A DNA stretch of 64,000 nucleotides from Streptomyces hygroscopicus subsp. hygroscopicus. GTDB taxonomy: Bacteria > Actinomycetota > Actinomycetes > Streptomycetales > Streptomycetaceae. Where the stretch lies: assembly GCF_030269125.1 (NCBI RefSeq), contig NZ_BSSM01000014.1, positions 1 to 64,000 of the forward strand, written 5' to 3'. The notes under the pieces are model-generated. The model saw only the letters and a program-made list of their open reading frames with translations, was not told the DNA's origin and did no database searches. The translations under genes were made by a program, and so were the position numbers. Shown in pieces: positions 24,787-36,469 of the stretch (position 1 is the first letter of the stretch; every line of letters begins with the position of its first letter).

Positions 24787-25626
24787 ATGAGCAAGCGCAT
24801 CCTCGTCGTCCTGTCCGAATACGGTTACTGGGGCGAGGAGTTGATCGGCCCACTGGAGACCTTCGACAAGGCCGGCTACCAGGTCACCTTCGCCACCCCC
24901 ACCGGCAAGCGCCCGGTCGCCCTGCCCCCGAGCATGGACCCCGACTACGTCGACCCGCCGCTCGGCCGCTCCGTCACCACGCCCGAGATGGCCGACAAGG
25001 TCCGGGCGATCGACAACTCCCCGCGCCTGGACGGCCCGCTCGATCTGTCGTCCTGGCTGCCCGACCGGCCCTACCGCTCCAAGCCGTACTTCCTGCGCGA
25101 CTGGGAGGCGTACAACACCCGCCTGGAGCAGATCCGCGAGCAGATCGCCGACCGCTACGACGCGCTGCTCATCGTCGGCGGCTCCGGGCCCATCGTGGAC
25201 CTGGCCAACAACTGGCGGGTGCACGACCTGATCCTCGCCTTCCACGCCCTGGACCTGCCCATCGCCGCGGAGTGCTACGGCGTCGCGCCGCTGGCCTTCG
25301 CCCGCGACCAGGAGGACCGCGTCTCGATCATCCGGGGCAAGCACGTCACCGGCCACTGCATCGAGTACGACTACAAGGACGGCACCGGCTTCATGGGCAC
25401 CGACTTCGTGATCGGCCCGCCGCCCTACCCGCTGGAGTACATCCTGCGGGACGCCACCGCGCCCGGCGGCGCCTTCCACGGCAACTTCGGCAAGGAGACG
25501 TCCGTCATCGTCGACTACCCGTTCATCACGGGGCGTTCGACCCCGGACTCGTACCTGACGGGCCAGAAGCTCGTCGAGGTCCTGGAGGACGGCCTGCGGC
25601 AGTGGGGCTTCAAGGCCACCGACTGA
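24787..25626 (+). CDS. DJ-1/PfpI-superfamily protein, Hsp31-like
   Basis: The 279-residue class-I glutamine-amidotransferase-like protein has the N-terminal strand RILVVLSEYGYWGEELIGPLETFDKAGYQVTFATP (acidic partner Glu17/18). The nucleophile elbow is IAAECYGVAPLA with Cys163. A late VIVDYPFITGRSTPDSYLTGQ recalls the C-terminal ITGQNP loop of Hsp31/glyoxalase III. Length and cap segments fit the Hsp31/glyoxalase III group rather than short DJ-1. Possible activities are glutathione-independent glyoxalase, hydratase or deglycase, not distinguishable here. GAGAGGA precedes ATG 24787. It is first in an operon with the ThDP enzyme, a second DJ-1 protein and glgE. Confidence 0.85.
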   Translation: MSKRILVVLSEYGYWGEELIGPLETFDKAGYQVTFATPTGKRPVALPPSMDPDYVDPPLGRSVTTPEMADKVRAIDNSPRLDGPLDLSSWLPDRPYRSKPYFLRDWEAYNTRLEQIREQIADRYDALLIVGGSGPIVDLANNWRVHDLILAFHALDLPIAAECYGVAPLAFARDQEDRVSIIRGKHVTGHCIEYDYKDGTGFMGTDFVIGPPPYPLEYILRDATAPGGAFHGNFGKETSVIVDYPFITGRSTPDSYLTGQKLVEVLEDGLRQWGFKATD

Positions 25627-25675
25627 CCCTCGCCGGCACGTCCGTCACGTAGGCCTTCGCAGAAAGGTGCACGTC

Positions 25676-27355
25676 ATGGTCAGCAGGCCCGCGCGGGTCG
25701 CGATCCTCGAACAACTGCGCGCCGACGGGGTGCGCCACATGTTCGGCAACCCCGGCACGGTCGAGCAGGGCTTCCTCGACGAATTGCGCAACTTCCCGGA
25801 CATCGAGTACATCCTCGCGCTCCAGGAGTCCAGTGTCGTCGGCCTCGCCGACGGCTACGCGCGGGCCACGCGCACCCCGGCCGTGATGCAGTTGCACACC
25901 GGCGTCGGCGTCGGCAACGCGGTCGGCATGCTCTACCAGGCAAAGCGCGGCCACGCCCCGCTGGTGGCCATCGCCGGCGAGGCGGGGCTGCGCTACGACG
26001 CCATGGACGCCCAGATGGCCGTCGACCTGGTCGCCATGGCCGAGCCCGTCACCAAGTGGGCGACGCGCGTGGTGGACCCGGGCTCGACGCTGCGGGTGCT
26101 GCGCCGCGCCTTCAAGATGGCCGCGACCCCGCCGTACGGCCCGGTCCTCGTCGTGCTGCCCGCCGACGTCATGGACCGGGACACCGGCGAGCCGGCCGTG
26201 CCCACCTCGTACGTCGGCTTCGCGGCCACGCCCGATGCCGAGGTGCTGGACCGGGCGGCCACGCTGCTGGCCGGTGCCGAGCGGCCGATCGTGATCGCGG
26301 GCGACGGCGTGCACTTCGCCGGCGCCCAGCAGGAGCTGGGTCGGCTCGCCACGACCTGGGGCGCCGAGGTGTGGGGGGCGGACTGGGCGGAGGTGAACCT
26401 CTCCGTGGAACACCCGGCGTATGCCGGGCAGTTGGGGCACATGTTCGGCGAAAGCAGCCGGAAGGTCACCGGTGCCGCGGACGCCGTCCTGATCGTCGGC
26501 ACCTACGCGCTGCCCGAGGTGTACCCGGCCCTCGACGGCGTCTTCGCCGACGGCGCCCCCGTCGTCCACATCGACCTGGACACCGACGCCATCGCCAAGA
26601 ACTTCCCCGTGGACCTGGGCATCGCCGCCGACCCCCGGCGCGCGCTCGACGGCCTCGCGAACGCGCTGGAGCGGCGGATGAGCCCGCGCGGCCGGGCTCG
26701 GGCGGCCGAGTGGACCGAGGAGCGGTCGGCCCGGCGCTCGCGTGAACGCGCCGCGGCCCTGCGGCGGGACGAGGCCGCGCTCGACGCGGACGCCCTGCCC
26801 ACGACCGCCTTCCTCCAGGAGCTGGCGCGACGGCTGCCGGACGACGCCGTGGTGTTCGACGAGGCGCTCACCGCGTCCCCCGACCTCACCCGCCACCTGC
26901 CGCCGACCCGCCCCGGCCACTGGCACCAGACCCGGGGCGGCTCCCTCGGCGTCGGCATCCCGGGCGCCATCGCCGCCCGACTCGCCCATCCCGAGCGGAC
27001 GGTGGTCGGCTTCACCGGCGACGGCGGCTCCATGTACACCATCCAGGCGCTGTGGACGGCGGCCCGCTACGACATCGGCGCCAAGTTCGTGATCTGCAAC
27101 AACAGCAGCTACAAGCTCCTCGAACTCAACATCGAGGAGTACTGGAGGAGCGTGGGCGTCGCCGCGCACGAGCAGCCGCCGATCTTCGACCTGTCCGCGC
27201 CGGCCATCGACTTCGTGACGCTCGCGCGCTCCCTCGGGGTCCCGGGCGTCCGCGTCGAGAAACCCGAGCAGGCCAAGGCGGCCGTCGAGCAGGCGCTCGG
27301 CACCCCGGGCCCCTTCCTGATCGACCTGGTCACCGGGCGAGGAAGAGAGGAGTGA
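25676..27355 (+). CDS. thiamine-diphosphate enzyme, benzoylformate-decarboxylase-like
   Basis: The 559-residue, three-domain ThDP enzyme begins RVAILEQLRADGVRHMFGNPGTVEQGFLDEL. The cofactor-activating Glu is Glu51 (ALQESSVVGLADGYAR), His74 sits in MQLHTGVGVGNAVG, and the metal/ThDP motif is GDGGSMYT...NNSSY. GNPG, Glu51 and His74 correspond to benzoylformate decarboxylase positions, but Thr28 stands where that enzyme has catalytic Ser26. A 2-keto-acid decarboxylase or carboligase is likely, and the substrate is unknown. ATG 25676 is preferred to GTG 25667 because AAAGG lies at proper spacing. It sits between two DJ-1/PfpI genes, 3 bp before the second. Confidence 0.9.
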   Translation: MVSRPARVAILEQLRADGVRHMFGNPGTVEQGFLDELRNFPDIEYILALQESSVVGLADGYARATRTPAVMQLHTGVGVGNAVGMLYQAKRGHAPLVAIAGEAGLRYDAMDAQMAVDLVAMAEPVTKWATRVVDPGSTLRVLRRAFKMAATPPYGPVLVVLPADVMDRDTGEPAVPTSYVGFAATPDAEVLDRAATLLAGAERPIVIAGDGVHFAGAQQELGRLATTWGAEVWGADWAEVNLSVEHPAYAGQLGHMFGESSRKVTGAADAVLIVGTYALPEVYPALDGVFADGAPVVHIDLDTDAIAKNFPVDLGIAADPRRALDGLANALERRMSPRGRARAAEWTEERSARRSRERAAALRRDEAALDADALPTTAFLQELARRLPDDAVVFDEALTASPDLTRHLPPTRPGHWHQTRGGSLGVGIPGAIAARLAHPERTVVGFTGDGGSMYTIQALWTAARYDIGAKFVICNNSSYKLLELNIEEYWRSVGVAAHEQPPIFDLSAPAIDFVTLARSLGVPGVRVEKPEQAKAAVEQALGTPGPFLIDLVTGRGREE

Positions 27356-27358
27356 GCC

Positions 27359-27997
27359 GTGCGACTGACGGGGCACAAGATCGCGATACTGCTGGAGAGC
27401 GACTTCTACGAACCCGAGATCCTCTACTACCAGCACCGCTTCCCCGAGGAAGGCGCCGAGGTGCACTTCCTGTCCCGGATGTGGGGCCAGGACGAGATCA
27501 CCTTCCAGGGGCACGAGCACCGGATGCCGTTCGTGGTGCGCGAGTCCTTCGAGGACATCGACGAGTTCGCGCTCAAGGAGTTCTCCGCGGTGATCGTCCC
27601 CTCCGGGATGGTCTCCGACCGGCTGCGCTACACCGAGGACCCGGCGGAACTCCCGCCCGCGGCGCGGTTCCTGCGTCGGGCCTTCCAGGACCCGGCCATC
27701 GTCAAGGGCATCATCTGCCACGGCATGTGGCTGACCGCGCCGGTGCCGCACCTGGTGCGCGGGCGCCGGGCCGTCGTCCACAACAACCTGCTCGGCGACC
27801 TGCGCAACATGGGCGGTCTGTACGTCGACGAGGACGTGGTGGTCGACGAGGACCTGGTCACGGCGCGCACCGGCGCGCACTGCCATCTCTTCGCCCGCAC
27901 GATCATCGACCTGATCGCCCTGCGGGACCGGGACCGGGAACGGGCGGCACGGGCGCGGGGCGTCACCCGCGCCGCGGCGCTGGGAGGCGCGCGATGA
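27359..27997 (+). CDS. DJ-1/PfpI-family protein, short form
   Basis: The 212-residue protein has the PfpI fold: KIAILLESDFYEPEILYYQHRFPEEGAEVHFLS (acidic Glu20), the nucleophile turn KGIICHGMWLTAP (Cys120-His121), and LLGDLRNMGGLYVDEDVVVDEDLVTARTGAHCHLFARTIID. The Cys-His dyad and Glu are all present, so it is probably catalytic (YhbO/PfpI-like hydrolase or glyoxalase). GTG 27359 starts 3 bp after the ThDP-enzyme stop with GGAAGAGAGGAG as ribosome site. Its own TGA overlaps ATG of glgE (27994-27997), tying this carbonyl-type metabolism to glucan synthesis in one transcript. Confidence 0.87.
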   Translation: MRLTGHKIAILLESDFYEPEILYYQHRFPEEGAEVHFLSRMWGQDEITFQGHEHRMPFVVRESFEDIDEFALKEFSAVIVPSGMVSDRLRYTEDPAELPPAARFLRRAFQDPAIVKGIICHGMWLTAPVPHLVRGRRAVVHNNLLGDLRNMGGLYVDEDVVVDEDLVTARTGAHCHLFARTIIDLIALRDRDRERAARARGVTRAAALGGAR

Positions 27998-30012
27998 CCG
28001 CCGTCATGGACCCCGGCGCCCGCGTTCCGGTCGGCGACCGCATTCCGATCCGCGACGTCCGCCCCCGGGTGCGCGACGGCGCCGTGCCGGTGAAGGCCGT
28101 CACCGGGGAGACCCTCACCATCAGTGCCACGGTGTTCCGCGAGGGCTCCGGAGGGATCGGCGCCAACGTCGTGCTGCGGGACCCGACGGGACGGCCCGGG
28201 GCCTGGACCCCGATGACCCTCGTGGATCCCGACGCCGACCGCTGGGAGGCCACCGTCGTGGCCGGCGAACCCGGCCGGTGGACGTACAGCGTCGAGGCGT
28301 GGGCCGACCCCGTCGCCACCTGGCGCCGCGACGCCGAGCTGAAGATCCCCGCCGGGGTCGACGTCGCACTCACGCTCGCCGAGGGCGCGCTGCTGTACGA
28401 GCGGGCCGCCTTCGGGATCCCGGACACCGGCCGCCGGGAGGCGGTGAACGCGGTGGCGCGAGCCCTGCGCGACGAGACGAGCCCGGCCCTCCTGCGGCTC
28501 GCCGCGACCGCCGCACCCGAGGCGGTCGCCGCGCTCCGGCGCCACCCGCTGCGCGAACTCGTCACCCCCTCCTGGCCGTTGCCCCTCCTTGTGGAGGGAC
28601 GCCGGGCCCTCGTCGGCGCCTGGTACGAGATGTTCCCGCGCTCGGAGGGCGCCCGGCTCGCCGACGGCGCACCGCCGGTCAGCGGCACGTTCGCGACGGC
28701 GGCGCGACGGCTGCCCGCGATCGCCGCGATGGGCTTCGACGTGGTGTACCTGCCGCCGATCCACCCCATCGGGCGCACCCACCGCAAGGGGCGGGACAAC
28801 GCCCTCGTCGCGGGCGAGCACGACGTGGGCTCGCCGTGGGCGATCGGCTCGGCCGAGGGCGGCCACGACGCCGTCCACCCGGACCTCGGCACCCTGGAGG
28901 ACTTCCGCGGCTTCGTCGCGGCGGCAGCGGAGTCGGGCCTCGCGGTGGCGCTGGACTTCGCCCTCCAGTGCTCGCCCGACCATCCGTGGCTGACCGAGCA
29001 CCCCGAGTGGTTCACCCAGCGTGCCGACGGCTCCGTCGCGCCCGCCGAGAACCCGCCCAAGAAGTACGAGGACATCCATCCCCTCGCCTTCGACCGCGAC
29101 TTCGAGGGGCTCGTCGCCGAGAGCGTGCGGCTGCTGCGGTTCTGGATGGAGCAGGGGGTGCGGATCTTCCGCGTCGACAACCCCCACACCAAGCCCGTCG
29201 GCTTCTGGCAGCGGGTGATCGCGCAGATCAACGACCGCGATCCGGACGTGGTGTTCCTCGCGGAGGCCTTCACCCGGCGGGCCATGGTGCACGCCCTCGC
29301 GCAGGCCGGCTTCCAGCAGTCGTACACGTACTTCACCTGGAAGAACGAGAAGGAGGAGCTGACCGAGTACGCGAGTGAACTCGCCCACGAGAGCGCGGAC
29401 TTCCTGCGGCCCAACCTCTTCGTGAACACCCCGGACATCCTGCACGCCTACCTCCAGAACGGCGACCGCCCGGCCTTCGAGGCCCGCGCCGTGCTCGCCG
29501 CGACGCTGGCCCCTGCCTGGGGCGTGTACGCGGGGTACGAACTGTGCGAGAACGAGGCACTGGAGCCGGGCACCGAGGACTACCGGAACTCCGAGAAGTA
29601 CGAGCTGCGTCCGCGCGACTGGGCCGCCGCGGAGGCCGAGGGCCGCTCCATCGCCCCGCTGATCACCCGCCTCAACGAGCTGCGCCGCGCCCACCCGGCC
29701 CTCCAGGAACTGCGCAACCTGCGCTTCCACAGCGTGCCGCACCCCGAGGTCGTCGCCTACTCCAAGCAGGTGCGGCTGCCCGACGGCTCCGTGGACACCG
29801 TCCTCGCCGTCGTCAACCTCGATCCGCACCACCCGGCCGAGGGCACCGTCACCTTCGACCTGGCCGCGCTCGGCCTGCCCGACGACGGCTCCCTGAAGAT
29901 GCGCGACGAACTCACCGGCGAGATCCACGCCTGGCGCTCCCAGACGTACTTCCGCCTGGAACCGGGGCGCGGCCCGGCCCACCTCCTGGTCCCGCTGCGG
30001 GAGGGGACATGA
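27994..30012 (+). CDS. glgE: alpha-1,4-glucan:maltose-1-phosphate maltosyltransferase
   Basis: The 672-residue GH13_3 enzyme adds maltosyl units from maltose-1-phosphate to alpha-glucan. An N-terminal beta domain (to about 120) and helical dimerisation segment precede the barrel beginning GAWYEMFPRSEGA. Catalytic residues are Asp395 in FRVDNPHTKP (nucleophile) and Glu424 in LAEAFTRRAMVH (acid/base), one residue from the positions reported for S. coelicolor GlgE. Donor-site motifs PPIHPIGRTHRKGRDN and ENPPKKYEDIHPL are present. ATG overlaps the upstream stop (ATGA), and the maltokinase start overlaps its end in the same way. Confidence 0.97.
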   Translation: MTAVMDPGARVPVGDRIPIRDVRPRVRDGAVPVKAVTGETLTISATVFREGSGGIGANVVLRDPTGRPGAWTPMTLVDPDADRWEATVVAGEPGRWTYSVEAWADPVATWRRDAELKIPAGVDVALTLAEGALLYERAAFGIPDTGRREAVNAVARALRDETSPALLRLAATAAPEAVAALRRHPLRELVTPSWPLPLLVEGRRALVGAWYEMFPRSEGARLADGAPPVSGTFATAARRLPAIAAMGFDVVYLPPIHPIGRTHRKGRDNALVAGEHDVGSPWAIGSAEGGHDAVHPDLGTLEDFRGFVAAAAESGLAVALDFALQCSPDHPWLTEHPEWFTQRADGSVAPAENPPKKYEDIHPLAFDRDFEGLVAESVRLLRFWMEQGVRIFRVDNPHTKPVGFWQRVIAQINDRDPDVVFLAEAFTRRAMVHALAQAGFQQSYTYFTWKNEKEELTEYASELAHESADFLRPNLFVNTPDILHAYLQNGDRPAFEARAVLAATLAPAWGVYAGYELCENEALEPGTEDYRNSEKYELRPRDWAAAEAEGRSIAPLITRLNELRRAHPALQELRNLRFHSVPHPEVVAYSKQVRLPDGSVDTVLAVVNLDPHHPAEGTVTFDLAALGLPDDGSLKMRDELTGEIHAWRSQTYFRLEPGRGPAHLLVPLREGT

Positions 30013-31421
30013 CGGCCGTGGCGACACAGGCCGGTCCGCGCTGGCTCCTCGCCCCGCTGCTGCCGTTGCTCGGCCCCTGGCTGCGCACACGCCGCTGGTA
30101 CGCGGCCGAGGCGGGGGCCGAGCGCCTCGTCCCGGTCGTGGTGGACGTCGTACGGCACGAGGCGCCCGTCCTGCTGCACGCCGTGCTGCGCACCGGCTCC
30201 GGCCGGCTGTACCAGTTCCTCCTCGGCCTGCGCCCCGAACTGCCCGGACGGCTCGCGGACGCGGCCATCGGGCGTGTGGGGGAGGGGAGCTGGCTCGGCT
30301 GGACGCTGTACGAGGCCACGGAGGACGCCGTGCTCATGGGCGTCCTCCTGCACCACCTCGTGCGCGGCGGGGGCGGCGGGCCGCGCCTGGAGCGCACCAC
30401 CCCGATGCCGCTGCCGGTGAGCCTGCCGGCCCGGCCGCTGACCGCCGACCAGAGCAACAGCGCCGTCGGCTACGGCGACCGGCTGCTGCTGAAGATCTAC
30501 CGGCGGCCCGAGCCGGGCCCGCACCTGGAGGTCGAGACGCTGCGCTCGCTCACCGCCGCGCGCTGCCCCCGCACCCCCCGGCTGCACGGCATCCTGCTCG
30601 GCGGTGACACGGGACTGGTCCTCGGGCTGATGGAGGACCTCCTGCCGGCCGAGGGCGACGGCTGGCAGGCCGCGGTGCGCCAGGTCGCCGACTGCGTCGA
30701 CGGCACCTGTACGGCCGTCCCCGCGACCGGCGGCTTCACCGCGCGCGCCCGAGCCCTGGGCGCGGCCGTCGCCGAGGTGCACACGGCGCTGGCCGGTTCC
30801 TTCCCACGCGTCCGGCTCACCCCTGACGACATCGCGCGGGAGGCGGCCCGGATGACCGAGCGCCTCGCCCTGGCGGCGCGCGAGGTACCGGCGCTGGCCC
30901 GCCACCGCGACGGCGTCACCCGGCTCTACGACGCCTGGGCCGAGGCGGGCGCGCGCGGCTGCCCGATCCTCGCCCAGCGGGTCCACGGCGATCTGCACCT
31001 GGGCCAGGCGCTGCCCACACCGGCCGGCTGGCGGCTGATCGACTTCGAGGGCGAACCGGCCCGGCCGGCCGCCGAACGCGCCGCCGCCCAGCCGGTGCTG
31101 AAGGACGTGGCGGGCATGCTGCGCTCCTTCGACTACGCCGCCCAGGCGGGCCTGCGGGTGCTCGGGGAACGCGACCCGGACGACACCCCGGGCCCCCGGC
31201 TGCGCCGCGCACGCCGCGCGCGGGCGTGGGCGGCGCGCAACCGCCGCGCCTTCCTCGCCGGCTACGCGGACACGGGCGGCACGGACCCGCGGTGCCACCC
31301 CCTGCCGCTGCGGGCCTACGAGGCGGACAAGGCGGTCTACGAGGCCGTCTACGAGTCCCGGCACCGCCCGGACTGGCTGCCCATCCCGCTGGCGGCGGTC
31401 CACCGCCTCGCCCGCACCTGA
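30009..31421 (+). CDS. pep2: maltokinase (Mak/Pep2 type)
   Basis: The 470-residue kinase makes maltose-1-phosphate, the GlgE donor, from maltose and ATP. The N-terminal cap begins WLLAPLLPLLGPWLRTRRWYAAE, followed by DQSNSAVGYGDRLLLKIYRRPEPGPHLEVE (ATP Lys) and a bilobal kinase core with HGDLHLGQALPTPAGWRLIDFEGEPARP (catalytic Asp and metal Asp). ATG 30009 overlaps the glgE stop. In most Streptomyces a trehalose synthase (treS) sits between glgE and this gene or is fused to it. Here it is absent, so maltose must come from an unlinked treS or another source. Confidence 0.95.
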   Translation: MTAVATQAGPRWLLAPLLPLLGPWLRTRRWYAAEAGAERLVPVVVDVVRHEAPVLLHAVLRTGSGRLYQFLLGLRPELPGRLADAAIGRVGEGSWLGWTLYEATEDAVLMGVLLHHLVRGGGGGPRLERTTPMPLPVSLPARPLTADQSNSAVGYGDRLLLKIYRRPEPGPHLEVETLRSLTAARCPRTPRLHGILLGGDTGLVLGLMEDLLPAEGDGWQAAVRQVADCVDGTCTAVPATGGFTARARALGAAVAEVHTALAGSFPRVRLTPDDIAREAARMTERLALAAREVPALARHRDGVTRLYDAWAEAGARGCPILAQRVHGDLHLGQALPTPAGWRLIDFEGEPARPAAERAAAQPVLKDVAGMLRSFDYAAQAGLRVLGERDPDDTPGPRLRRARRARAWAARNRRAFLAGYADTGGTDPRCHPLPLRAYEADKAVYEAVYESRHRPDWLPIPLAAVHRLART

Positions 31422-31538
31422 CGACGGGCCCGGCGCGCCGCGTCCGCCGGGCCCCGAGCCGGCCACCACCCACGACCGCACCCGCCCCCGACGGACCGCC
31501 TCCCTCCGGCGAAGGGCCAGCCCGAGAGGACCGCAACG

Positions 31539-33768
<2,230 letters not shown>

Positions 33769-33779
<11 letters not shown>

Positions 33780-35136
33780 CCCCGAGGGCGACCTGTACGA
33801 CCGGATCGTGACCCCGTACGACATCCGGGGCCGCTTCCGCGCCGAACTCGACCCCGGCCTCGCCTACCGCGCCGGCGCCGCGTTCACCGAGCTGACCGGG
33901 GCGGCCGCGATCGCCGTCGCGCACGACGCGCGCACCTCCTCGCCGCCGCTCGCCGACGCGTTCGCCCAGGGCGTCCTCGACCAGGGTGCCGACGTCCTGG
34001 ACGCCGGGCTGGGCTCCACCGACTACCTGCACTACGTCTCGGGCCTCCTGGACGTGCCCGGCGCCATGATCACGGCGGGCCGCGCCCCCGCCCCGTACAA
34101 CGGGATCCGGCTGTGCCGCGCGGGTGCCGTCGGCCTGGACGAGGGCACCGGCATGGAACCGCTGCGCCGCCGGCTGCGCGGGCCGCGCCCGCCGCTGACC
34201 ACCGACCGGCCCGGCTCGGTGCTCCCCGCCCGCGTCCTCGCCGACTACGCCGGGCACCTGCGCGCGCTGGTCGACCTCTCGGACATCCGCCCCCTGAAGG
34301 TCGTCGTGGACGCGGGCAACGGGACGGCGGGCCTGACGGCCCCGCTGGTGCTCGGCCATCCGTCGATCGAACTGGTGCCGCTGCACTTCGAGCTGGACGG
34401 CGCCTTCCCGTGCCGCGGGCCGGACCTGGCCGACGTCAGCGGGCTGCGGGAGGCGGTGCGGGAGTCGGGGGCCGACGTGGGCCTCGCCTTCGACGGGGAC
34501 GGCGACCGGCTGCTCGCGGTGGACGAGCGCGGCGCGGTGGTGCCGCCCGCCGCGGTGATCGCGCTGGTGGCCGGCCGGGAGCTGGCCCGCCGCCCCGGCG
34601 CCGCCGTCGTCCACGACCTGGTCACCGCGACCTCGGCCATCGACGCGATCAAGGAGGCGGGTGGCATCCCCGTGCGCTCCCGCGTCGGACCGGCCGCCAT
34701 CAAGGCGCTGATGGCCGAACAGGACGCGGCGTTCGGCGGCGCGCACTGCGGGCACTACTACTTCCGCGACGTCTGGTACGCCGACACGGGCATGCTGGCC
34801 GCGCTGCATCTGCTGGCCGAACTCGGCGATTCCGGCTCGGAGTTGTCGGAGCTGGCCGCCCGGCACGACCGCTATGCCTCCTCCGGCGCCATCGACGTAC
34901 CGGTGACGGATCCGCCGGCCGCCCTGCAGCGCGTGGTACGGCACTTCGCCGCGGACGGCACGGCGCTCGACCACCTCGACGGGGTGACCGGCGAACTGGC
35001 CGACGGCTCCTGGTTCAACGTGCGCGCCCCCGGGACCGGCCCCGTCGTCCGGGTGAACGTGGAGGCGGGGACGGTCGCGGCGATGGGGCGGCTGAGGGAC
35101 CGGGTGGTGGACGTGGTGCTCAGCGACGGTCGGTGA
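33769..35136 (+). CDS. phosphomannomutase/phosphoglucomutase-like protein lacking the active-site serine
   Basis: The 455-residue protein has the four-domain alpha-D-phosphohexomutase fold: VTPYDIRGRF start, metal loop LAFDGDGDRLLAVDE (Asp242/244/246), sugar loop near 324-329, and a C-terminal phosphate-binding domain. The phosphoserine loop normally reads TASHNP; here it is TAGRAP (Gly104, Arg105), so the Ser that carries phosphate is gone. The sugar-binding GEMSGH loop is GAHCGH, losing the Glu and Ser as well. Mutase activity is therefore doubtful, and a regulatory or binding role is inferred. It overlaps glgB by 11 bp and the convergent regulator gene by 17 bp. Confidence 0.88.
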
Positions 35137-36469
35137 GGGCCGCCTCCGGGGCGCGGGTGCGGGCCAGGCCGGCGGCGGTGAGCGCCATGTCGTACGCCTT
35201 GAGGGCCTCGTCGTGGCTCTTGAAGCGGCGCCACAGGTCGCCGATGTGGCGCCAGGCGTGCGCGGAGTCCTGCGAGGGCGGCAGCTGCCGCAACTGGCGG
35301 GCGGCGGAGTGGAGGTGCTGCACGGCCGCCTCCGGGTTGTCCTGAAGGAGGCAGATCTCGGCGAGGTACGCCCGTGCCCGCGCCGACAGCACCATGGCGT
35401 CGGAGCCGAGCAGCCCGAGCGCCCGCTCCGCGTGGGCGGCGGCCGCGTCCCAATGGCCCAGTTGCTTCTCGGCGTTGGCCAGGTTCAGCTCGCAGCGGGA
35501 CAGCTCACTGGCGTTGCCCACCTCGGCCAGCGCCTCCTGCGCGGACTCCAGCAGCTCCAGGGCCCGTTCGGGACGGGGCGGGTCCAACTGGAGCAGCAGC
35601 GAGCCGTAGTTCATCCTGAGCATGGCCGCGTGGCGGGTGTTGTCACCCTCCGCCATCATCGCGAGGGCGCGCTCGGTCAGGGCGATCGCCTCGCTGAGCC
35701 GCCCCTGGGAGGCGGCGACGAGCCCCGCGTTCCAGTAGACGGCGCCCCGCGCCCCGTGCGAGCCCTGGGTCTCGGCGGCGGGCAGCAGCCGCTCGCCGAG
35801 GAGCTGGGCCCGGGTCAGGTCGCCCCGCATGTGGTACGAGCCCATGAGGGTGACCCCGAGCTGGATGTGGTCCATCGTGGTCTCCAGGCCGAGACCGTCC
35901 AGCCGCCCCACCGCGCGCTCGCCGATGTCGATGCTCAGCGCGATGTCCCCGGCGTTGCGGTAACAGCGGCACAGGGCGACCGCGATGCGGCACCACTCGT
36001 CCGAGCCGACGGCGATGGCGGGGTCGCGGTGCAGGGTGTCGAGGACCGAGATGGCGGCCTCGAGGCGGCCCGTCTTCTCCAGCGCGGTGGCCTGGCCGAT
36101 GAGGGCGCGCCGGACCATCGGGGCGTCCAGCGCCGCGCGGCCGGCGAGGAGTTCGCCGAAGGACTGGAGGGCCTCGCCGTTGTCCCCGTTGCGCAGCGCC
36201 ATCTCGGCGAAGGCCAGCTTCAGCCGGTTCTCCTCGGCGCGGTGGTCGTCGATACCGGTCAGCAGGTAGTCCGGCGAGGTGTCGAGCTTCTCCGCGATGG
36301 AGGCCAGCACCGGGGTGGAGGGCACCCGCTTGCCCGACTCGATCAGGGAGATGTAACTCGTCGAGGCGTCCGCCGAGGCCAGGTCCTGCTGCTTCAGCCC
36401 GCGCCGCATCCGAAGGGTCCTTACGCGGCCCCCAAGGCCCTCTGCCGGTTCCGCCTTGGTGTGATCCAT
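35120..36469 (-). CDS. HTH (XRE)-TPR transcriptional regulator, RRNPP-like architecture
   Basis: The 449-residue protein has an N-terminal XRE helix-turn-helix (about 12-70: LGGRVRTLRMRRGLKQQDLASADASTSYISLIESGKRVPS). About ten helical tetratricopeptide-type repeats follow from residue 80 to 440 (for example NGDNGEALQSFGELL, SQGRLSEAIALTERALAMM, QDNPEAAVQHLHSAARQL). This is the layout of RRNPP receptors (PlcR, NprR, Rgg), which bind imported peptides in the TPR groove. It is divergent from a 47-codon exported-peptide gene. A strong AAGGAGT precedes ATG 36469, and palindrome ATGAC-TG-GTCAT lies 21 bp upstream. Streptomyces also has many HTH-TPR proteins of unknown ligand. Confidence 0.85.
   Translation of the reverse strand: MDHTKAEPAEGLGGRVRTLRMRRGLKQQDLASADASTSYISLIESGKRVPSTPVLASIAEKLDTSPDYLLTGIDDHRAEENRLKLAFAEMALRNGDNGEALQSFGELLAGRAALDAPMVRRALIGQATALEKTGRLEAAISVLDTLHRDPAIAVGSDEWCRIAVALCRCYRNAGDIALSIDIGERAVGRLDGLGLETTMDHIQLGVTLMGSYHMRGDLTRAQLLGERLLPAAETQGSHGARGAVYWNAGLVAASQGRLSEAIALTERALAMMAEGDNTRHAAMLRMNYGSLLLQLDPPRPERALELLESAQEALAEVGNASELSRCELNLANAEKQLGHWDAAAAHAERALGLLGSDAMVLSARARAYLAEICLLQDNPEAAVQHLHSAARQLRQLPPSQDSAHAWRHIGDLWRRFKSHDEALKAYDMALTAAGLARTRAPEAALTDRR

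Noticed and set aside
24787..27355. A complete mandelate degradation pathway
   Set aside because: There is no mandelate racemase, and the ThDP enzyme lacks the Ser26 equivalent; the similarity is only suggestive.
27994..27997. glgE as the first gene of its own transcript
   Set aside because: The ATGA overlap with the DJ-1/PfpI gene and absence of an intergenic promoter space argue for co-transcription, though an internal promoter cannot be excluded.
19876..28000. A polyketide or antibiotic biosynthetic cluster
   Set aside because: SnoaL-like, SDR and GMC genes are present, but there is no scaffold-building synthase, carrier protein or resistance gene in the window.
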